From the NCBI GenBank assembly GCA_010014835.2, contig JAAAKB020000008.1, forward strand, positions 3,593,937 to 3,638,623: a stretch of 44,687 bases of DNA, given 5' to 3'. This document shows positions 22,774 through 35,029 of this stretch, piece after piece. The translations under genes and the position numbers were made by a program. The notes beneath the pieces are model-generated. The model was not told the origin of the DNA. It saw only the letters and a list, made by a program, of their open reading frames with translations, and did not search any database. Position 1 is the first letter of the stretch, and every line of letters begins with the position of its first letter. Source of the stretch: Apostichopus leukothele. Lineage: Eukaryota; Echinodermata; Holothuroidea; Aspidochirotida; Stichopodidae.

Positions 22774-23237
22774 GCTGCAATGGGTTCTTTCTTCAGTTTT
22801 GCTCCTGGATGAACCACAGTGCCGTCATTTGGTGTTTCTTTTTCTGTTTCTTCCTCCAGTTGTCCATTTTGGAGCCCATTTACGGATGGATCTGTTTCTG
22901 ACTTGCCATTCTCCAGAATACCGAGCTTCTCTCGAAGTTTGTCATTATCTTTCCTCAGTCTTTCGACTTCTTCATCGGAGTTGATGTGACCATTCGTAAC
23001 CACTTTTGTGTCCTTTTTATCAGGCTTGCCATCTGCTTTACCATCGTCCTTCTCTGAACTGTTCTTCTTGAACGATGCCAAATCATTTTTGAGTTGATTA
23101 TTCTCGAGTCGAAGGCTCTCGACTTGCGTCCTGAGGAGACGCAATGCTCCGTTCTCCTTTTTTAGCACTTCTATCAGATGGCGCTGTGTGGCCACCAGTT
23201 CTTTTTGGTCGAAATATCCTTCTGCCTCTTCAATATT
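22745..23237 (-). CDS. Unrecognised coiled-coil protein, internal exon
   Basis: The 493-bp exon follows acceptor TTGATATTTAG and ends at donor AACAG|GTAAATAAC, leaving one base. It is open for 164 codons. It begins NIEEAEGYFDQKELVATQRH and has a first heptad-rich segment (LIEVLKKENGALRLLRTQVE, SLRLENNQLKNDLASFKK). A Lys/Asp/Gly-rich linker (KDDGKADGKPDKKD) follows, then a second coiled coil (EEVERLRKDNDKLREKLGIL). It ends with an acidic, Asn/Thr-rich disordered tail and GPSGTSLVT. An in-frame TAG lies directly upstream, so the exon must be spliced in, and the 5' exons were not found. Such segments mediate oligomerisation or scaffolding. The family is unknown. Confidence 0.85.
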
Positions 23238-23755
23238 CTAAATATCAAGAATTTGATGAAGAAAGTGAAAAATTCATAAGTGCACGATTAGAGCCCAAAT
23301 TTGGGATAATTGATCCCACACTTATACAATGGTGATTTTACGTTGTTTTAAGCTGCCTCTTTTTTCTTAATGTGGTGATTTCTTTCTAGAGGTTCAAATT
23401 GTAATGAGTGTAGCATTGCTATCTCTGCAATGCAGATTCAGCTAATATGGCAAAATATTGGACACTAGCTGTTCAGGTGTTAGGCCCCATTTGTGAATCG
23501 AACTCGAAACTTTACGCTGTAAGCCGATGGTAAGGATTGGAAAAGGACTGCATTTCATTACTAAAATAGGCTTGATGCTGCATCAAACATCGTTGATACA
23601 ACAAGGATGAGAGGGAGGGGGGTGGTGGGTTGGGGGACACATGTTTCAAGTCAGGTATCCATATAAGTTTATCAAAAACCAGAAAGCCAAAAGGCTTGTA
23701 AGTGATTTTCCTTGCCCAAGCGAAATATATTTTATAGTTCATCTACTTGGTACAA
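23238..23755. other. Non-coding, probable intron
   Basis: Intron-like sequence upstream of the coiled-coil exon, with a G-rich patch at about 23605-23640. No exon recognised. Confidence 0.5.
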
Positions 23756-24060
23756 GGTTTAAAGAGTTTGACCTCTGGTGACCCTGGATGACCTTTGCCC
23801 TTCCCTAAAGTCAATAAGGTTTTTCTACTCAATATGGAGCATGTACATATTAAGCATGAGACTTGACCATGTTACTCTTCTTGAGATAAGGTGTTTACAA
23901 GCTTAATATGATACTTCTTAATGTTACCCTTCTTGAGATATCGTGTTTACAGAGTTTGACCTCCGGTGACCCCAAATGACCTTTAGCCTGTACCAAAAAC
24001 AATAGGGTTCTTGTACTCAATATATGGTCATCCACATGCCACGTATGATATCCCTCAAGC
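23756..24060 (+). repeat. Dispersed repeat with TGACCT-type words, copy 1
   Basis: It carries AGAGTTTGACCTCTGGTGACC near its start and again, as CTCCGGTGACC, near 23960. Internal blocks include TTCTTGAGATA-(A/C)G(G)TGTTTACA, repeated twice, and TCTTGTACTCAATAT followed by CATCCACATGCCA. The same blocks occur at 30645-30870. It is a medium-copy repeat type by inference. Confidence 0.65.
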
Positions 24061-24279
24061 AGCTCACATACACACACATCATCACCATCGAATAGGTTCC
24101 TTTTGCCTTTGGTAAGCAATCAATTTGAACTATGGGAATAAAATCATTTAGTATAATGTTACATCCATTTACTTTGACATGACTTGAAACAAGAAATACA
24201 TGTGGAAGGAAGGTTGCTTTAGACAATTAAATGAAAAATGTTAATTGCTCTTCCTTTTGTTTTGCTTTATAGATAACGC

Positions 24280-24600
24280 ATAAAAGTGAAAGGTGGATAA
24301 AACCAATAAGGTAAAATATTTGAATCAAATTCACTTTGGCATGACTTGGGAATGTAAAACACTGAAAATGAAAGGTGAATATAAAAGCAAGGATTGGAAC
24401 CTCTCATTTCCATGTTGACTAGAGGTGAAGCGGGGATAAACCTACAATCAGAATGTTGAAACCACTTAACTACAGGTATGACACGATTTGGATGCAAGCT
24501 AGGCAATGAAGGTATATTAAATTTATGTTAGGCTAGTGTACACTCATCTCGGAATGATTTGGACAAAACCCCCAAAATTTAAAAAGGTGGATAAAACCTG
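24280..24600 (-). repeat. Possible tRNA-derived SINE relic
   Basis: On the minus strand GTAGTTAAGTGGT (24461-24473) resembles a pol III A box and GGTTCCAATCC (24391-24401) a B box, about 60 bp apart. GGTGGATAAAACC flanks the region on both sides, near 24290 and 24587. The spacing is long for a tRNA, so this is tentative. Confidence 0.3.
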
Positions 24601-25534
24601 TACAAGTGAACTGTTGGATCAACTTTGGCACATACAGCTTGGTAAACGTGACAAGTGAAAGGTGAAAGGTTCAGCACATAACCCTCAGTTTGAAATCCCA
24701 CCATTCCTACAATATTTGGACACCTTTTCACCAAGGTCGTCGTCGGTTATATTGTTTTTATATGTTACCAACACCAAGTATCTGTCTATACTTAGATATA
24801 TACTGGAGCTTCTGTTCCTCCATATAACTCCCAGGAACTGAGTACACTAAGTCACACTTAGAAAGAAAAGTACAAATTTTGATTGACAATGAGCTCTGAG
24901 AGTGGAAATCAAAGAAGTCCATAAAGTCTGCTTGTAGACCCCAGTTTTGACCCTTTCTTGTTTTCAAAAGAACCAGCCAAGGTGGTACCACATACTGAAC
25001 ACTGCAACTCTTACCTGTTTCCTATTTTAATTGAAGCCATTGGCATTATAACCTGGAGCTTTTGAGGGCACTGAGGCAAAGCAATTTCCTATTGTGTCAA
25101 ACTTGTGAAATACAAATATTTGGCTTTTACACTTGAGTGGCATGGCATCCCCTCCATATTTTTTACAAGAACCCACTTAACCTTACTGTACCTTACAGTG
25201 CAATGATCAAACCGTTTAGCATAATGAAGATGAACTACTTGTTGACACTGAATAGCCTGCTACAATGACAGTCGGATCAAGATTTAATCTCCATAACCGA
25301 TATTCAGCAATTTGTAACTTTAGGAAGAGAACTTGTCCCTTCAAAACACTTGTGAAAACAATCATTTTAATTTGATTAGATAGTTAATTAATTTCATCAT
25401 CTACTAGTAAACAGAGGGTACTTAGTTTTCATCAAAGCAAGGACAGAACTGAATTGTCAGAACTTAGATTGTTAGAGACTGTATCCATAGTAAAATAATG
25501 CTTTCAATTTTATGAACTAATTTCTTATGAGTAA
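24601..25534. other. Non-coding stretch, no secure exon
   Basis: A strong minus-strand donor-like site (ACAG|GTAAGAGT at about 25014) follows a short ATG frame in a good context. The phase does not fit the coiled-coil exon, so it is not called. Confidence 0.4.
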
Positions 25535-25740
25535 AAGTAAGTGGGCCCGATGTTTCGATCCTAGCAGGATCTTCTTCAGAGGCTGAAAGACAAGTAACAG
25601 TAACAGAAGGGACATATACAATCACAGAATACAGACAGGTTAATGAGCAGGGTGAACACAAAAGAGATAGATGTAAGAGGATTAGTAGACGAGGGATGGA
25701 GAGAAGAAAGAAAACAACAGGGCAAAGATTTTTTAATTTG
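25535..25740 (-). mobile_element. Fragment of retroelement-like repeat carrying a hammerhead-like motif
   Basis: On the minus strand a pyrimidine-rich leader (about 25740-25585) precedes the hammerhead-like block and then CTTACTTTTACTCA. The block plus the following tail is shared with the copy at 17551-17610. Minimal hammerheads in terminal regions are a known feature of Penelope-like elements. No reverse-transcriptase coding sequence is present, so this would be a short remnant. Confidence 0.4.
25543..25583 (-). ncRNA. Hammerhead-ribozyme-like motif with intact CUGAAGA core
   Basis: Reading the minus strand, GCCT is followed by CTGAAGA (fits CUGANGA), then A and GATCC-TGCTA-GGATC (a perfect 5-bp stem II), then GAAAC, ATC and GGGC. 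GGGC can pair with the leading GCCT as stem I (one G-U). In the other copy GAAAC is followed by GTC, the preferred cleavage triplet; here it is ATC. Stem III would be only about 2 bp, so any activity would need a dimer. Covariation across copies would be the test. Confidence 0.5.
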
Positions 25741-27500
25741 ATGATTCACTAGTTAACAACAAAAGCAGCACTGAATCTCTAGGTCTATACAAACACAATT
25801 TACTTATATTGATGTGTGTGTGTGTTTGTGTATACTTGTATGCATGCACGCATATATTCTGCTAATGTTCATGTCTTTATGTAGCTCTGTTACGAACATG
25901 CAAGACTGATACTGAAACATTACACATTATTACTTTAAATATGAATTCTGAAACTAATTTTATAGCAATATGTCTTTCCTTATTTCATAACAATACTCTC
26001 TACAGTGCTCACTGACCGACAGATTTCAAGAACTTTTGCATTCAGACGCAAGCATACATGTATTTGAACAACTTTGGCCAAATTAATCACACACACGAAC
26101 CAGATGAAAGATGTTTGTCTCAAGTATTTACACTGCAGGGTACTGATTTCTAGCCACAATACACGATATCACTACCAGTAACTTTTAACTTCCAATTCAG
26201 CAAGAAGTATTATTATCCCATGAATGTGGAATAAAACCACAAGGCCTCAAACAAATGCTTATTTCTCATGTAAAGTTCTACTATACACTCATGTTCCACT
26301 TAACACATGAATTTGATGCACATCCATCATATCCAAAACCAGATCATGAAAATTGCTACTATTCACACATGTACCGTACTGTTCAGATGACTTGGAAAAG
26401 TTTATTTGATCACTAGGCCATGACTAATTCCTGCCAGGATTTAAACAAATAACATTATTGACACCATAGTTTAAATTCTTGGCTACTGGTAAGATTAGCA
26501 AACAGGGCTTTTTAAACTTCTTTAGCAAGATTAAACTGACGGTTGATTAAATCAAGTTCTGCATTCTTCAGCATGGGTGATACACTAACTATATCACACC
26601 ATTGCATGGCCATCAACTAAAGTTTATTGACCAAAGTTTTGAGACTTCGACAAAAAAGATGGGTAGATGAAAGAACAACACCTTTCAGAGATATATAAGT
26701 GATAATAAATACTTTAAACATATTCTGTCTCAGAGGATCATACTATATCATAATTGCATTGCAAATTTTCACTTGGTTGCCATATAAGTATTCTGTGAAA
26801 GATCAATTCCCAGAACATAAGTTACATTAAATAGCTGTTAACCTATATTGCTGCTTATGAAGAGAGATACTTGAATAATGTTAGAAGACAAAATTAAAAG
26901 CAATTTGTCTCCAGAAAACCTGTCAAGTCAATGTAAATTAAAGTTGATTTGATTTGAAATTGGCTAACTAATAACTATACCAAAGATCAATCAAATATCT
27001 CTCAGCAATTTCTTACATTCACATAGTAGCATTATATACCTATTAACAGACATCATTATTGACATAGATTCACTTCTAACTTGTAACTTAAGTGCTGAAC
27101 CAACATTCTGTTAAATGGCATTACACTGTCAGTAAAATTTACTGTCAGCAAACATTAGGCTCATAAGATTGGTCAGGATATTGGATTTACTACGTAATTA
27201 GTAATAGCATGGTCTCTATTGTATCCAGTTATGTTAGTGCTGCTGTTGTTTTTTTGACATATAAACCAACTGATTTCATCAGAATATGGGCACTAGGTTG
27301 AGACTTTTCTATTCCATGCTTTTATGTTCCTATGTCTTACTGATACACTGGGTATCCAGATCAGATATGAAATGAGGTTATGCTAACATAATTTTGCATA
27401 TGAAAACACGACATGAATATGATATACGTCTGAATACAAAAATGAGTAAAATAGGGAGAATGCAAATTTGAAGGTCAAATGTATACCTGTTATATTGGAC
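25741..27500. other. Non-coding stretch, no gene seen
   Basis: This is AT-rich with a TG microsatellite near 25813-25835. No exon was recognised. Confidence 0.5.
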
Positions 27501-28511
27501 AACAAGGATGTATCAGTACATCCACTGTACTCACTTCTGGGTTAACAAGAAGCACTTTCGTGAATTTCAAGAGCGCTCTCTATTTCCAAAAATGTTCACT
27601 ATGCCGAAAACGCACCTCGTATCACAAATGAATGGATTCGTTAGCGTGCCGTCAAAATGTTCAGATCTTTTCGTAAATGTTCGATCTTTTCTACGTCTGG
27701 AAAGAAACTTAAATATACTGAAGGTATTGGCATACATTGTTTTGTGACTCCAAAATAGCAAAACATGAAGAATACTCACAAAATCAACTCCAATAGCTGC
27801 TTTATAGGCAACTTAAATTTGTAATACTTCATCGTATGTGACATCTTTTGGCGTTCCATATTAAACTACATATACCCATTTGTCAGAGGGACGTGGACTT
27901 GGCGTGTTCAGGGAAGGATGAAGCTACTTATGAACATATTAAAACCAAATCAAGAACTGCAAACTGAACGTATGGATTATTCAATATGTACCACAGGTGT
28001 ACAAAATATAACTCACGGGCAGCATGCAGCCGTCCGGAAAATTTTCTACAGCCCGCCAGCCTTTTTAACCCAAATTAAGCGGCAATATAACATCGGCAAT
28101 GTTGCTATGTTTTGGGGAGTTTTGACATATTGTCTTGGACCTTAGGATATATTTCAACATAAACGATTGAAAATTTCACGAAAGTAAAGATAAATCATGA
28201 AGTGTTGTGGCCCCGCGGATTGTGTACAAAATTCACGGTATGGTCCGCAAGATCCATATCGATCCTCATCCTGTAACCAGCTATACAGTGAGGTAATCAG
28301 CTATACTCTCGGTTCTGGATATGTTAATTACGTTTCATTGTATTAACACTTGTCACACAGAGGTGTACTGCATGATATTTCTACTTTGTTGGGGGAGGGG
28401 GGTGTTACAGTTTGGCCATCCCGTAGTTCTAACGGTACATCTCTTGTTGCGCGGATAATCGACTGCCATATATGTGTGCTTCTTTATATTGAAGTATTTC
28501 TTACTTGCCAT
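27501..28511. other. CpG-richer segment, no assigned gene
   Basis: CpG content rises here. Frames at plus 27508-27747 and 27918-28145 and minus 27567-27779 are open but overlap one another and show no known domain. A short plus frame from 28198, starting MKCCGPADCVQNSRYGPQD, ends at a donor-like GTGAG|GTAATC near 28293 and could be a first exon. This could hold the missing 5' end of the coiled-coil gene or an unrelated promoter; neither is demonstrated. Confidence 0.3.
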
Positions 28512-28611
28512 NNNNNNNNNNNNNNNNNNNNNNNNNNNNNNNNNNNNNNNNNNNNNNNNNNNNNNNNNNNNNNNNNNNNNNNNNNNNNNNNNNNNNNNNN
28601 NNNNNNNNNNN
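28512..28611. other. Assembly gap (100 N)
   Basis: Exactly 100 N; the true size is unknown. It is followed 20 bp later by a 22-base C run (28632-28653). Confidence 0.99.
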
Positions 28612-28631
28612 GTAAAAGCTTTGTTCTACGA

Positions 28632-28653
28632 CCCCCCCCCCCCCCCCCCCCCC
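28632..28653 (+). repeat. Poly-C run of 22
   Basis: An uninterrupted homopolymer follows gap 2. It explains the poly-Pro or poly-Gly translations around it, which are not genes. A comparable 15-base G run lies at 29910-29924. Confidence 0.98.
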
Positions 28654-29380
28654 AAGAAAAAAATGGCATGTTTATGATCATGGGTAAAGATGCCATTCAG
28701 CACATATGGATCACAGATATTTCTTTTTTTTACCCAAAAATTTAAATCATCTTCTTTAGGTTTAGGAACAACATAGAAAAAAAGAAGAAAAAAAATAGTT
28801 TTCCACAAATAGCGTAAAGTCTGGTTTTTCATCATGAGAATGCTTTCAAAAGGATACCGTCTCGGTAGTCAAAAGAATCTTGCAATCAATGGTTCCTTAA
28901 TGTCTTGGACATCTTGAACGGAGAAAAAAAAGGAAAAGTAGTTTGAGGATTTGAGGGATTCCTATTGACAAAGAACAGAATGAACGGGGAGGTCCACATT
29001 TTCTTCCTCAGGTCAAGCTAGCATGAGTTTTGGTTCCAATCTCGTCAAGCTGTCACATTCAATTATACATATCTTCCTCCGCGAAAGTCTCGTTTACGAC
29101 CCACTTTCTGAATCGAGGGTTCGATTCTGTCAATCTCGCAGAACCAAATCCCCAAAATGAAACATTGCAGTTCATGTTCTGGTTTTTTTTTTTTTCCTTT
29201 TTTTCTTGTCGCAACTTAGATGTCCAAATTTCGGACATAAGAAGCCCGTGGCTGAATCTCGTTCACACTCGTAGAGACGTTGAGATCCGAAAGACACGTT
29301 ATACATATTCATGAGGATGCATGACGACAGTGAGGTGTGGCATTCAAATATACAAATGTGAGTTGGTATTTCCTTTCTCA
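28654..29380. other. Probable AKT 3' flank or UTR, no other gene seen
   Basis: Downstream of the AKT stop on the minus strand. No unambiguous poly(A) signal was picked out. The frames at 29030-29314 and 29172-29384 are chance. Confidence 0.45.
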
Positions 29381-29466
29381 TCACTTCTTAAAGCTGTTTA
29401 AATCGTCTGTGTAGGAAAACTTTGAGAACTCTGGCAAGTCGTCGTCCAAATGTAAGTCGATATTAT
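29381..29466 (-). CDS. AKT: AKT kinase, last coding exon (hydrophobic motif)
   Basis: After acceptor TTTCACAG the exon completes a split codon and encodes NIDLHLDDDLPEFSKFSYTDD, then LNSFKK and TGA. FSKFSY fits the AGC-kinase hydrophobic motif F-x-x-F-S-Y; its Ser corresponds to AKT1 Ser473, the site phosphorylated by mTORC2. The tail between turn motif and hydrophobic motif is acidic and differs from vertebrate AKTs, and there is a six-residue basic end. The exon joins in phase to the one at 30351-30453. Confidence 0.93.
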
Positions 29467-30350
29467 CTGTGAAAGGATGAACAAAATGGGCAGGTGAATA
29501 AAAGATCAGCGAAAAATGTTTACAGGCAGGGGAAAGGTCAACTATTTACAAATGACGAGCAAACTTTGGTTACCGTAACAGGGATGAGCCTGGGGTAAAA
29601 AAAAAATAATGGAACTTTGCAAAAATTGCGGTATAGGCTCCAGTTTTTCGTATGCTGCAGTGTGTTAGGATAATAGTTTTTGTCCCCGGGGTAGAAAAGA
29701 AATCACGGATTCGCGGAAAAAGCTCATGCCTGCCGTAAGATCCAGAGTAACTTAAACTGCAATAAGAAGGATTGATGGTTAACATACTTCTTTGTAAAAC
29801 TTTTAATATTTAGCAAAACCAGTGACTACATTGATCTTGAAAGGAATTGCATTATGGCAGAGATGCTCTGCATGCAACAGTTTTCTCCTTCTTCTTTTTG
29901 AGGGTTGGAGGGGGGGGGGGGGGGTAATTCATACACCTAGCAAGTCTGTAACCCTTTCATGTTATATGTGCTGGAAAAGTTTATAGTTAGTTTCTGACAT
30001 CCAAATCCCCCACTTCAAGTGAAGATGGAACTTTCACAATGCAAGTTGGAATTGCTCCCATCTTTTGAACTTGCTTCTTCGGAATGATTGAAGAGAGTTT
30101 TCCAAGCTTGTTAAAGAAAGATTTAATACTGATATCAGAAACTTAAGTCACATTGCGTTGGACTTCAAAGAGTGCCAGTCAAAAACCACAATACCATGCA
30201 TGCCATCTGACAAGGAATCATACCTGATTTTATTCGATACAACTAAGAAAGTGCCACAGGTTTCTTTTAGAGAAATTCTGCCCTTTATAAATAAATATAT
30301 AATAAGTAATTGACCCATGGCAAACTGACAGGAAAATTACAAATACTTAC

Positions 30351-30453
30351 TTTCATCAGGGGGTGTGAATTTGACAGGCTCAGCCAGGAATTCTGAATCA
30401 AAGTATCTTGTGTCTAGGGCATCTGTCACTTGTGGCTTATACGGTGGCTCAAC
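30351..30453 (-). CDS. AKT: AKT kinase, C-tail exon with turn motif
   Basis: The exon lies between acceptor TTCTGTTTAG and donor GAAA|GTAAGT. It encodes [20 protein letters not shown], then [14 protein letters not shown]. This is the AGC C-terminal extension: PPYKPQV and DTRYFDxEF are the hallmark blocks, and TPP is the turn motif (AKT1 Thr450). It is 103 bp and leaves one base of a split Asn codon. It lies within a run of exons in the same order as vertebrate AKT genes. Confidence 0.96.
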
Positions 30454-30644
30454 CTAAACAGAATAGAGAAGATCACGGAACTGATTTATGTGTTATATCG
30501 GAGCAAATTACTCAGGGAAAAGCCCAAACTTTGAACAAATGCTTTGAGTTTTCTTCTACATAAGACCTTAGAAGTCCCAGTACCATATGGTAACCAGAAA
30601 GTCAACAGATTAATAAATATTCCTTGCAAAACATTGCAGTACAT

Positions 30645-30870
30645 TTAATGCAATGACCTTTGACCTACCAAGCTAACTACAGAGTTACGGTACTCACTAC
30701 GGTGAATCTACACACTAATGTACGAATTTCATCTAAGTTTTACTTTTACTTCTGGTGACCTCAAATAACCTTTAACCTCTAAGAAACACAATATGGGTCT
30801 TGCACTCACTAACATGAATCAACATGCCAATTATGAGGTTCATCCAAGCTTGGCTTGAAGTACTATGGAA
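30645..30870 (+). repeat. Dispersed repeat with TGACCT-type words, copy 2
   Basis: In the AKT intron, diverged from the copy at 23756-24060. It shares CTGGTGACCTCAAATAACCT, a TCTTGCACTCA variant, AACATGCCAA and TTCATCCAAGCTTG. It includes a perfect DR1 (TGACCTTTGACCT) at 30654-30666. Confidence 0.65.
30654..30666 (-). promoter_or_regulatory. DR1 nuclear-receptor-type site in repeat
   Basis: A perfect TGACCT-T-TGACCT lies within the dispersed repeat in an AKT intron. The match is exact; regulatory activity is inferred only from the consensus. Confidence 0.35.
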
Positions 30871-31511
30871 TGGCATGAATAATATGCCAACATAGTGAGT
30901 AAATGGAAAATTGTAAATATGCAAATTCACTTGAAATCGGATTGTCGAACCAACATTACTGATAAAGTTGTTGAGATAGATAATTCCATTACTCCAGAGA
31001 TTAAGATGGAAAAGAACATTGTTATTAACAAAATATGACTATTGTTTTATATAATTTCCCGACCATAATTAGAGTCTTGGCTGTAAGAGTTATAATCAGC
31101 CCAAGCCTCACACACTTCTCTTTATAAAATTATTAGAGTTACAAGAAACTGCCTACTTATTGAAATTACACTTGAAAGGAAAGCACCACCGAACTATTTT
31201 AAATGCAAATCAAATAAGATTTTCCAACTTCCCTCTGAGGAGCTAAATATTGCTTCACCCAGCTGTAATTCAGACTTTTAACAAATCAAAGAAGATCAAA
31301 TTATACTAACTGAGGTGAATGAAGAATGAAGAAATCTCTTTTGCAAAAAAGTGGAACATTTTTAAATAAGCAAGGGTTCAAAACTGAATCCATCCCCTAA
31401 TCCACAACAAATCAACCCATCAACCACCCCTTCCCCTTCCCCGTTTCACATTTCCCAATAATTTCATATAAAAGAATTCCTATGACATGTAAGCAGCAGA
31501 CAAGTACACAC

Positions 31512-31599
31512 CTTTTTCTCATATAAATCGTCCCAATTAATTGGCTTAAAAAAGTCATGTGCCATGATTTCCTTGGCATCTTCTTGAGAACTTCCGAGC
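31512..31599 (-). CDS. AKT: AKT kinase, C-lobe end exon
   Basis: The 88-bp exon lies between CGTCTGCAG and AAAAG|GTGTGT. Its first base completes the Arg codon of DPRKR. It reads [20 protein letters not shown], then NWDDLYEKK: the RLG...A-EI--H-FF--I-W motif that closes AGC kinase domains. It continues in phase 0 into the C-tail exon. Confidence 0.96.
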
Positions 31600-32357
31600 C
31601 TGCAGACGAGAAAACAAAGTAGAGCACAAATTTTACTTAAACGGAAACGATTTAAGAAAACTAAAGACAAATCAAAAAAGTTAGTTTGGAACAGCCATTT
31701 GACAATTATCTTCTAACAATCTCCTTATGTAACATTCTAAAACTGAAAAATATCTGAGGAAACAGTTAAAGTGTACAAAGGTAACAATTTCCAGTCATCT
31801 GTGTAAGCAGAGGTTTTCATTTGGAAGGTTTAGAATGGAAGGAGGATGGGAAGGGAGGGTAAGATACATAGGTATTATACAACAGTACCGGTCAATACAC
31901 CCTCACCTTGGCTCAACTCCACACAAAGCTCAGCTTTCTCACTCATCAAATTAATTGGTCAATTCTTATTAATTTCTATATTTCCCTATTTTTTATGCTG
32001 AAAGTCTGTTTCATATATAATGATGGTCGTAGTAACTAGAGCAATTACATCAAACACATAACTACTGGATGACTATTTACATAGCAGTTTGTTAAAAGCA
32101 ACGTTCTACAGGAGAACCCACAACTGTGTTCATATTGTGATCCTGTTTGTTTTTCTTCTTCACCCAAACAATGTAAAACGGAGAAGAACACATCACTGCT
32201 GAATGACTGTTTATTTATTTATTTTCTTATATATATTTTTTTTATTCACCCCCCCACCTCAACAATGTACTAAGAAATCAGCCTGCATCACTTCTGAATG
32301 ACTTGTGTACAGTCTATATTGTTTCATATATGCAACGGGCCATCAAGAAAACGTTAC

Positions 32358-32572
32358 CTTTTCCTTGGATCTTTCTCCAGCAGGCCAGAGAGCAGAGACC
32401 TTGCAGCTTCTGATAACCTATGAGGAAACCTAATCGGTTCTGTAAGTATGAGTTCAAAGAGCACCTCGTGATCCCGGTTATAAAATGGCAGTCGACCACA
32501 TATCATCTCGTACATCACCACGCCCAGACCCCACCAGTCTACTGCCTTACCATAGTCATTATCTTCAAGGAC
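32358..32572 (-). CDS. AKT: AKT kinase, C-lobe exon
   Basis: The 215-bp exon lies between CTCGTAG and AAAAG|GTAACG. It reads [20 protein letters not shown], then [20 protein letters not shown] and a segment ending [23 protein letters not shown] is the alpha-F region and RLPFYN the alpha-G region; [11 protein letters not shown] leads to the C-lobe end. [15 protein letters not shown] is specific to AKT rather than SGK or PKC. Confidence 0.97.
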
Positions 32573-32689
32573 CTACGAGAATGGAGAAAAGAATCATCAG
32601 CTTGGGAAGTAATGACAATGTCCAGCCTTGTATTGATTCAGTAAGACTGTGGATACTGAGTGGCAATTGCCATACAGTCCATGTATTAC

Positions 32690-33030
32690 ATAACATAAGC
32701 TGGCTTTGGCATCCATTTAACCACAAGGCTCATGTACAAAGGAACACTAGTAGACTATCGCACAACTTGACCTAACACAGCTCACGCAGTGTCTGACATA
32801 AGCTGGCTAAGGCCAAGATGGCTCATGTAGCAAATAATCATAATGGGCTCACACACTACATGGACAAACAGGTCATGTACTTAGGTAACATAAGCTGGGT
32901 AAGGCACCTGTTACCCACAAGGGTAATGTATTGGGAATGTTAGTTGGCCACTTGAACCACTTGCCAAGGCAGGTCATACAAGTTGGTTAAGGCATGAATT
33001 AACCACACAGTTCATATGTTAGGGAACATT
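32690..33030. repeat. Degenerate tandem repeat in AKT intron
   Basis: Recurring words are ACATAAGCTGG-TAAGGC, AACCACA-GG-TCATGTA and GGGAACATTAG, spaced about 80-100 bp. It is too diverged to give an exact period by eye. Confidence 0.5.
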
Positions 33031-33203
33031 AGTTAATTCCTGCAGAAGTTGAACTTGTTTTCTCAAATTCCTCACAGTAATAGCATTTTAGATATTAAAT
33101 GAATAACAGAAAGTTGTAAACTACATAATAAAGAAAAAAGAAAAATGAAAAAAAAGAAAACTGACAGGTCACTTTGTAAAATGAGAACCAACCTTTCATT
33201 TTA

Positions 33204-34837
<1,634 letters not shown>

Positions 34838-35029
34838 CTTTAAATCTCTGTATATGACGTTTTGCTGATGAAGGTAGTACAAAGCCAATATGATTTCTGC
34901 ACCGTAGAACAGCGTCCTTTCTTCTGAGAACACTCGTGCTCTGGACAAATGGAAAAACAGTTCGCCTCCATTGACATACTCTAATACAAAGCACAGTCTA
35001 TCCCTTGTTTGGAATGAATACTTTAAGCC
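34838..35029 (-). CDS. AKT: AKT kinase, hinge and catalytic-loop exon
   Basis: The 192-bp, phase-0 exon lies between TATTGACAG and TAAAG|GTAGGAC. It reads [20 protein letters not shown], then [20 protein letters not shown] and [20 protein letters not shown], ending RDLK. It spans strands beta4-beta5, the hinge (LEYVNGGEL), helices alpha-D and alpha-E, and the catalytic-loop YRDLK with the proton-acceptor Asp. The next exon supplies LEN, giving the RDLKLEN motif. Confidence 0.98.

Noticed and set aside
25014-25045. Strong minus-strand donor after an ATG as the first exon of the coiled-coil gene
   Set aside because: Its phase gives an early stop when joined to the coiled-coil exon.
25464-25661. 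Minus-strand ORF containing SASEEDPARIETSG
   Set aside because: The peptide is a translation of the hammerhead-like repeat motif, not a conserved protein; the same motif at 17551 is out of any gene.
27508-27779. Overlapping plus and minus ORFs in the CpG-richer segment
   Set aside because: They are open on both strands with no domain, no clear splice sites and no conserved motif.
28400-28470. tRNA-like TAGTTCTAACGGT segment
   Set aside because: It resembles an A box but no B box or acceptor-stem pairing is present.
28350-28745. ORFs across the second N gap with poly-Pro or poly-Gly
   Set aside because: They read through N and a 22-base C run.
29110-29135. GGGTTCGATTC as a tRNA B box
   Set aside because: There is no matching A box or cloverleaf upstream.
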